Assembly: GCA_026413225.1 (NCBI GenBank)
Contig: CM048553.1
Span: 136,120,190 to 136,184,189, forward strand
Direction of reading: 5' to 3'
DNA length: 64,000 nucleotides
Source: Otis tarda
Lineage: Eukaryota; Chordata; Aves; Otidiformes; Otididae
A program made the position numbers and the translations under genes. The notes beneath the pieces were generated by a model. That model did not search any database. It was not told the DNA's origin and was given only the letters and a program-made list of their open reading frames with translations. Shown here piece after piece: positions 62,777 to 64,000 of this stretch. Position 1 is the stretch's first letter. The number at the start of each line of letters is the position of its first letter.

Positions 62777-64000
62777 GAATAGGAAAAATGAATACCAGAA
62801 CTTTAGAGTGTGGTGGAAGATACTATATATGAGCATCCCCTTATCTCTTCATGAACAAAGCAAGCCAAGGGTACAAAGTGGTTAGTAGACTCTTTGACTG
62901 AAACGAATACAATCATTACTAATGAAGACAGAAGTCAAAAGTTCTGTTTTTCAAACTGATTACTGCACAGTAAAACGTCATATATGTGATACATTGTGAG
63001 CAGCAGAAGCAACCAAGCTCAGTTGCCTACTGATTTATATATTGAGTGTGAGCTCCTGGGTTGGATTCTCTCTATGAAATGTAAGAGTCTCACACTATAA
63101 CCTTTCCCTAATACAGTTTATCTGGTTTATCTAAGAATATGGTTTTATGATTCATAAAAACAAGGTCTTCAACTCTTCTGTTTAATATGATCAAGATTGG
63201 ACAGAGGCTCTAAAAGCTAATAAGCTTTTTCACGCATACACCCATATGTAAACAGAGGCTTACTAAGTAGGCCTTATTTCCTTAGGAAACTGGGTTATAG
63301 ATTAACTCCTTATAAATTTTTTGTGCCACAATTTGAAGAATTTCTTAAATTAAAAAAAAAAAATCCCTCAAAAATCTTCCCATTATCCCCTTTTTCCTCA
63401 CCAATTATTATCAGGAACATTTCAGTGGAACTTGACCAAACTTTCTCTTAAATATTACCATTTCAGACAACCCTGTTAAAGAAGAGATTGAACCTGGACT
63501 GCTCACTAAATTACAGCAGTAGAGGAAGGAATTTTAGACTTCAATCCTAGCTCCAGCGTTTCACACCAATTACATCAGAACTAACTCTGGATTTTTACTT
63601 ACAGAACTAGTCTTCCTTCAATAAGGACAAGTAAGGAGGCTGAAATCCATCTTGTAAATACATTTCTAAATTTTATTTCAGAAGAGGAGGAAAATACTTT
63701 CATCTTAGAGGTGGTAGATATAAAGCTTGTCCTTGTAAGATAATCAAACCAGTACATGTGTATGAGGGTTGCTGTTAAATCGTAGTTGTTAAACATAAAA
63801 ATCTAATCTTACATAAAAACCATAATTCCAGCAAGCATCTTAATTTGTCATGGATGGACAATGTCAGAAAATAATATAGTTCAGAGAAGAATGGAGTGCA
63901 ATTGATATTAAGTAGAAATCTTGAACAAAAAATGCAGGTTTTGTGGAGCATTGTAATTGTCTCAGGTTCATCAATATTGAATGGTGAAGCTTACAAGAAA
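62777..64000. other. Unique AT-rich sequence, no feature seen
   Basis: No gene or repeat was recognised to the end of the window. Confidence 0.5.

Noticed and set aside
1-64000. CRISPR arrays, tRNA or rRNA genes, bacterial-type operons
   Set aside because: No regularly spaced repeats, cloverleaf B-box pattern or ribosomal core was seen, and the window is clearly vertebrate.

Overview
This is an AT-rich, gene-poor stretch of a bird genome, most likely from Neoaves. The evidence is the repeat content. There are several CR1 LINE copies with the typical avian 3' end (short repeats of an ATTCTATG-like unit). There are also four solo LTRs of endogenous-retrovirus families that are common in birds other than fowl. 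Two of these keep perfect 5-bp target-site duplications. The order-level assignment is inference from remembered repeat families, not from a search. I find no host protein-coding exon, tRNA, rRNA, CpG island or CRISPR array. Every convincing coding signal is decayed reverse transcriptase from LINEs. The window reads as a large intron or an intergenic desert.

Layout. 1-19.6 kb: mostly unique AT-rich DNA with one solo LTR (1.56-2.15 kb), an 80-bp CR1 tail (4.2 kb), a T-rich tract (6.04 kb) and small hairpins. 19.6-21.1 kb: two blocks of very old CR1-superfamily LINE on the minus strand, in an order that implies two insertions or a rearrangement. 24.6-25.7 kb: an old CR1 on the plus strand. 27.8-28.7 kb: an old solo LTR. 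33.3-34.45 kb: a 1,123-bp solo LTR with duplicated GACTC flanks, followed within 40 bp by a CR1 tail. 36.7-38.3 kb: a motif-dense candidate regulatory segment with a canonical RFX X-box, then a CR1 3' fragment and a decayed CR1 reverse-transcriptase piece. 38.6-39.4 kb: a GC-richer segment I cannot identify. 40.2-41.15 kb: a CR1 on the minus strand in which the start of the endonuclease region is fused directly to the reverse-transcriptase C-terminus. 41.15-54 kb: mostly unique, with a second X-box cluster near 48.7 kb and an unidentified GC-rich block at 51.0-51.5 kb. 54.0-54.5 kb: CR1 on the minus strand. 55.6 kb: a perfect 16-bp inverted repeat. 57.97-59.28 kb: the longest CR1 (plus strand), with a premature stop and a 2-bp frameshift. 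61.9 kb: a 43-bp CR1 tail. 62.15-62.77 kb: a 625-bp solo LTR with duplicated GACAA flanks.

No genes act together here. The points most worth following are the internally deleted CR1, the two clean solo LTRs (one with an internal repeat array of about 50-bp period), and two palindromic X-box sites in otherwise unique DNA that may mark distal enhancers. Family assignments rest on recognition of repeat sequence and of conserved reverse-transcriptase motifs by eye.
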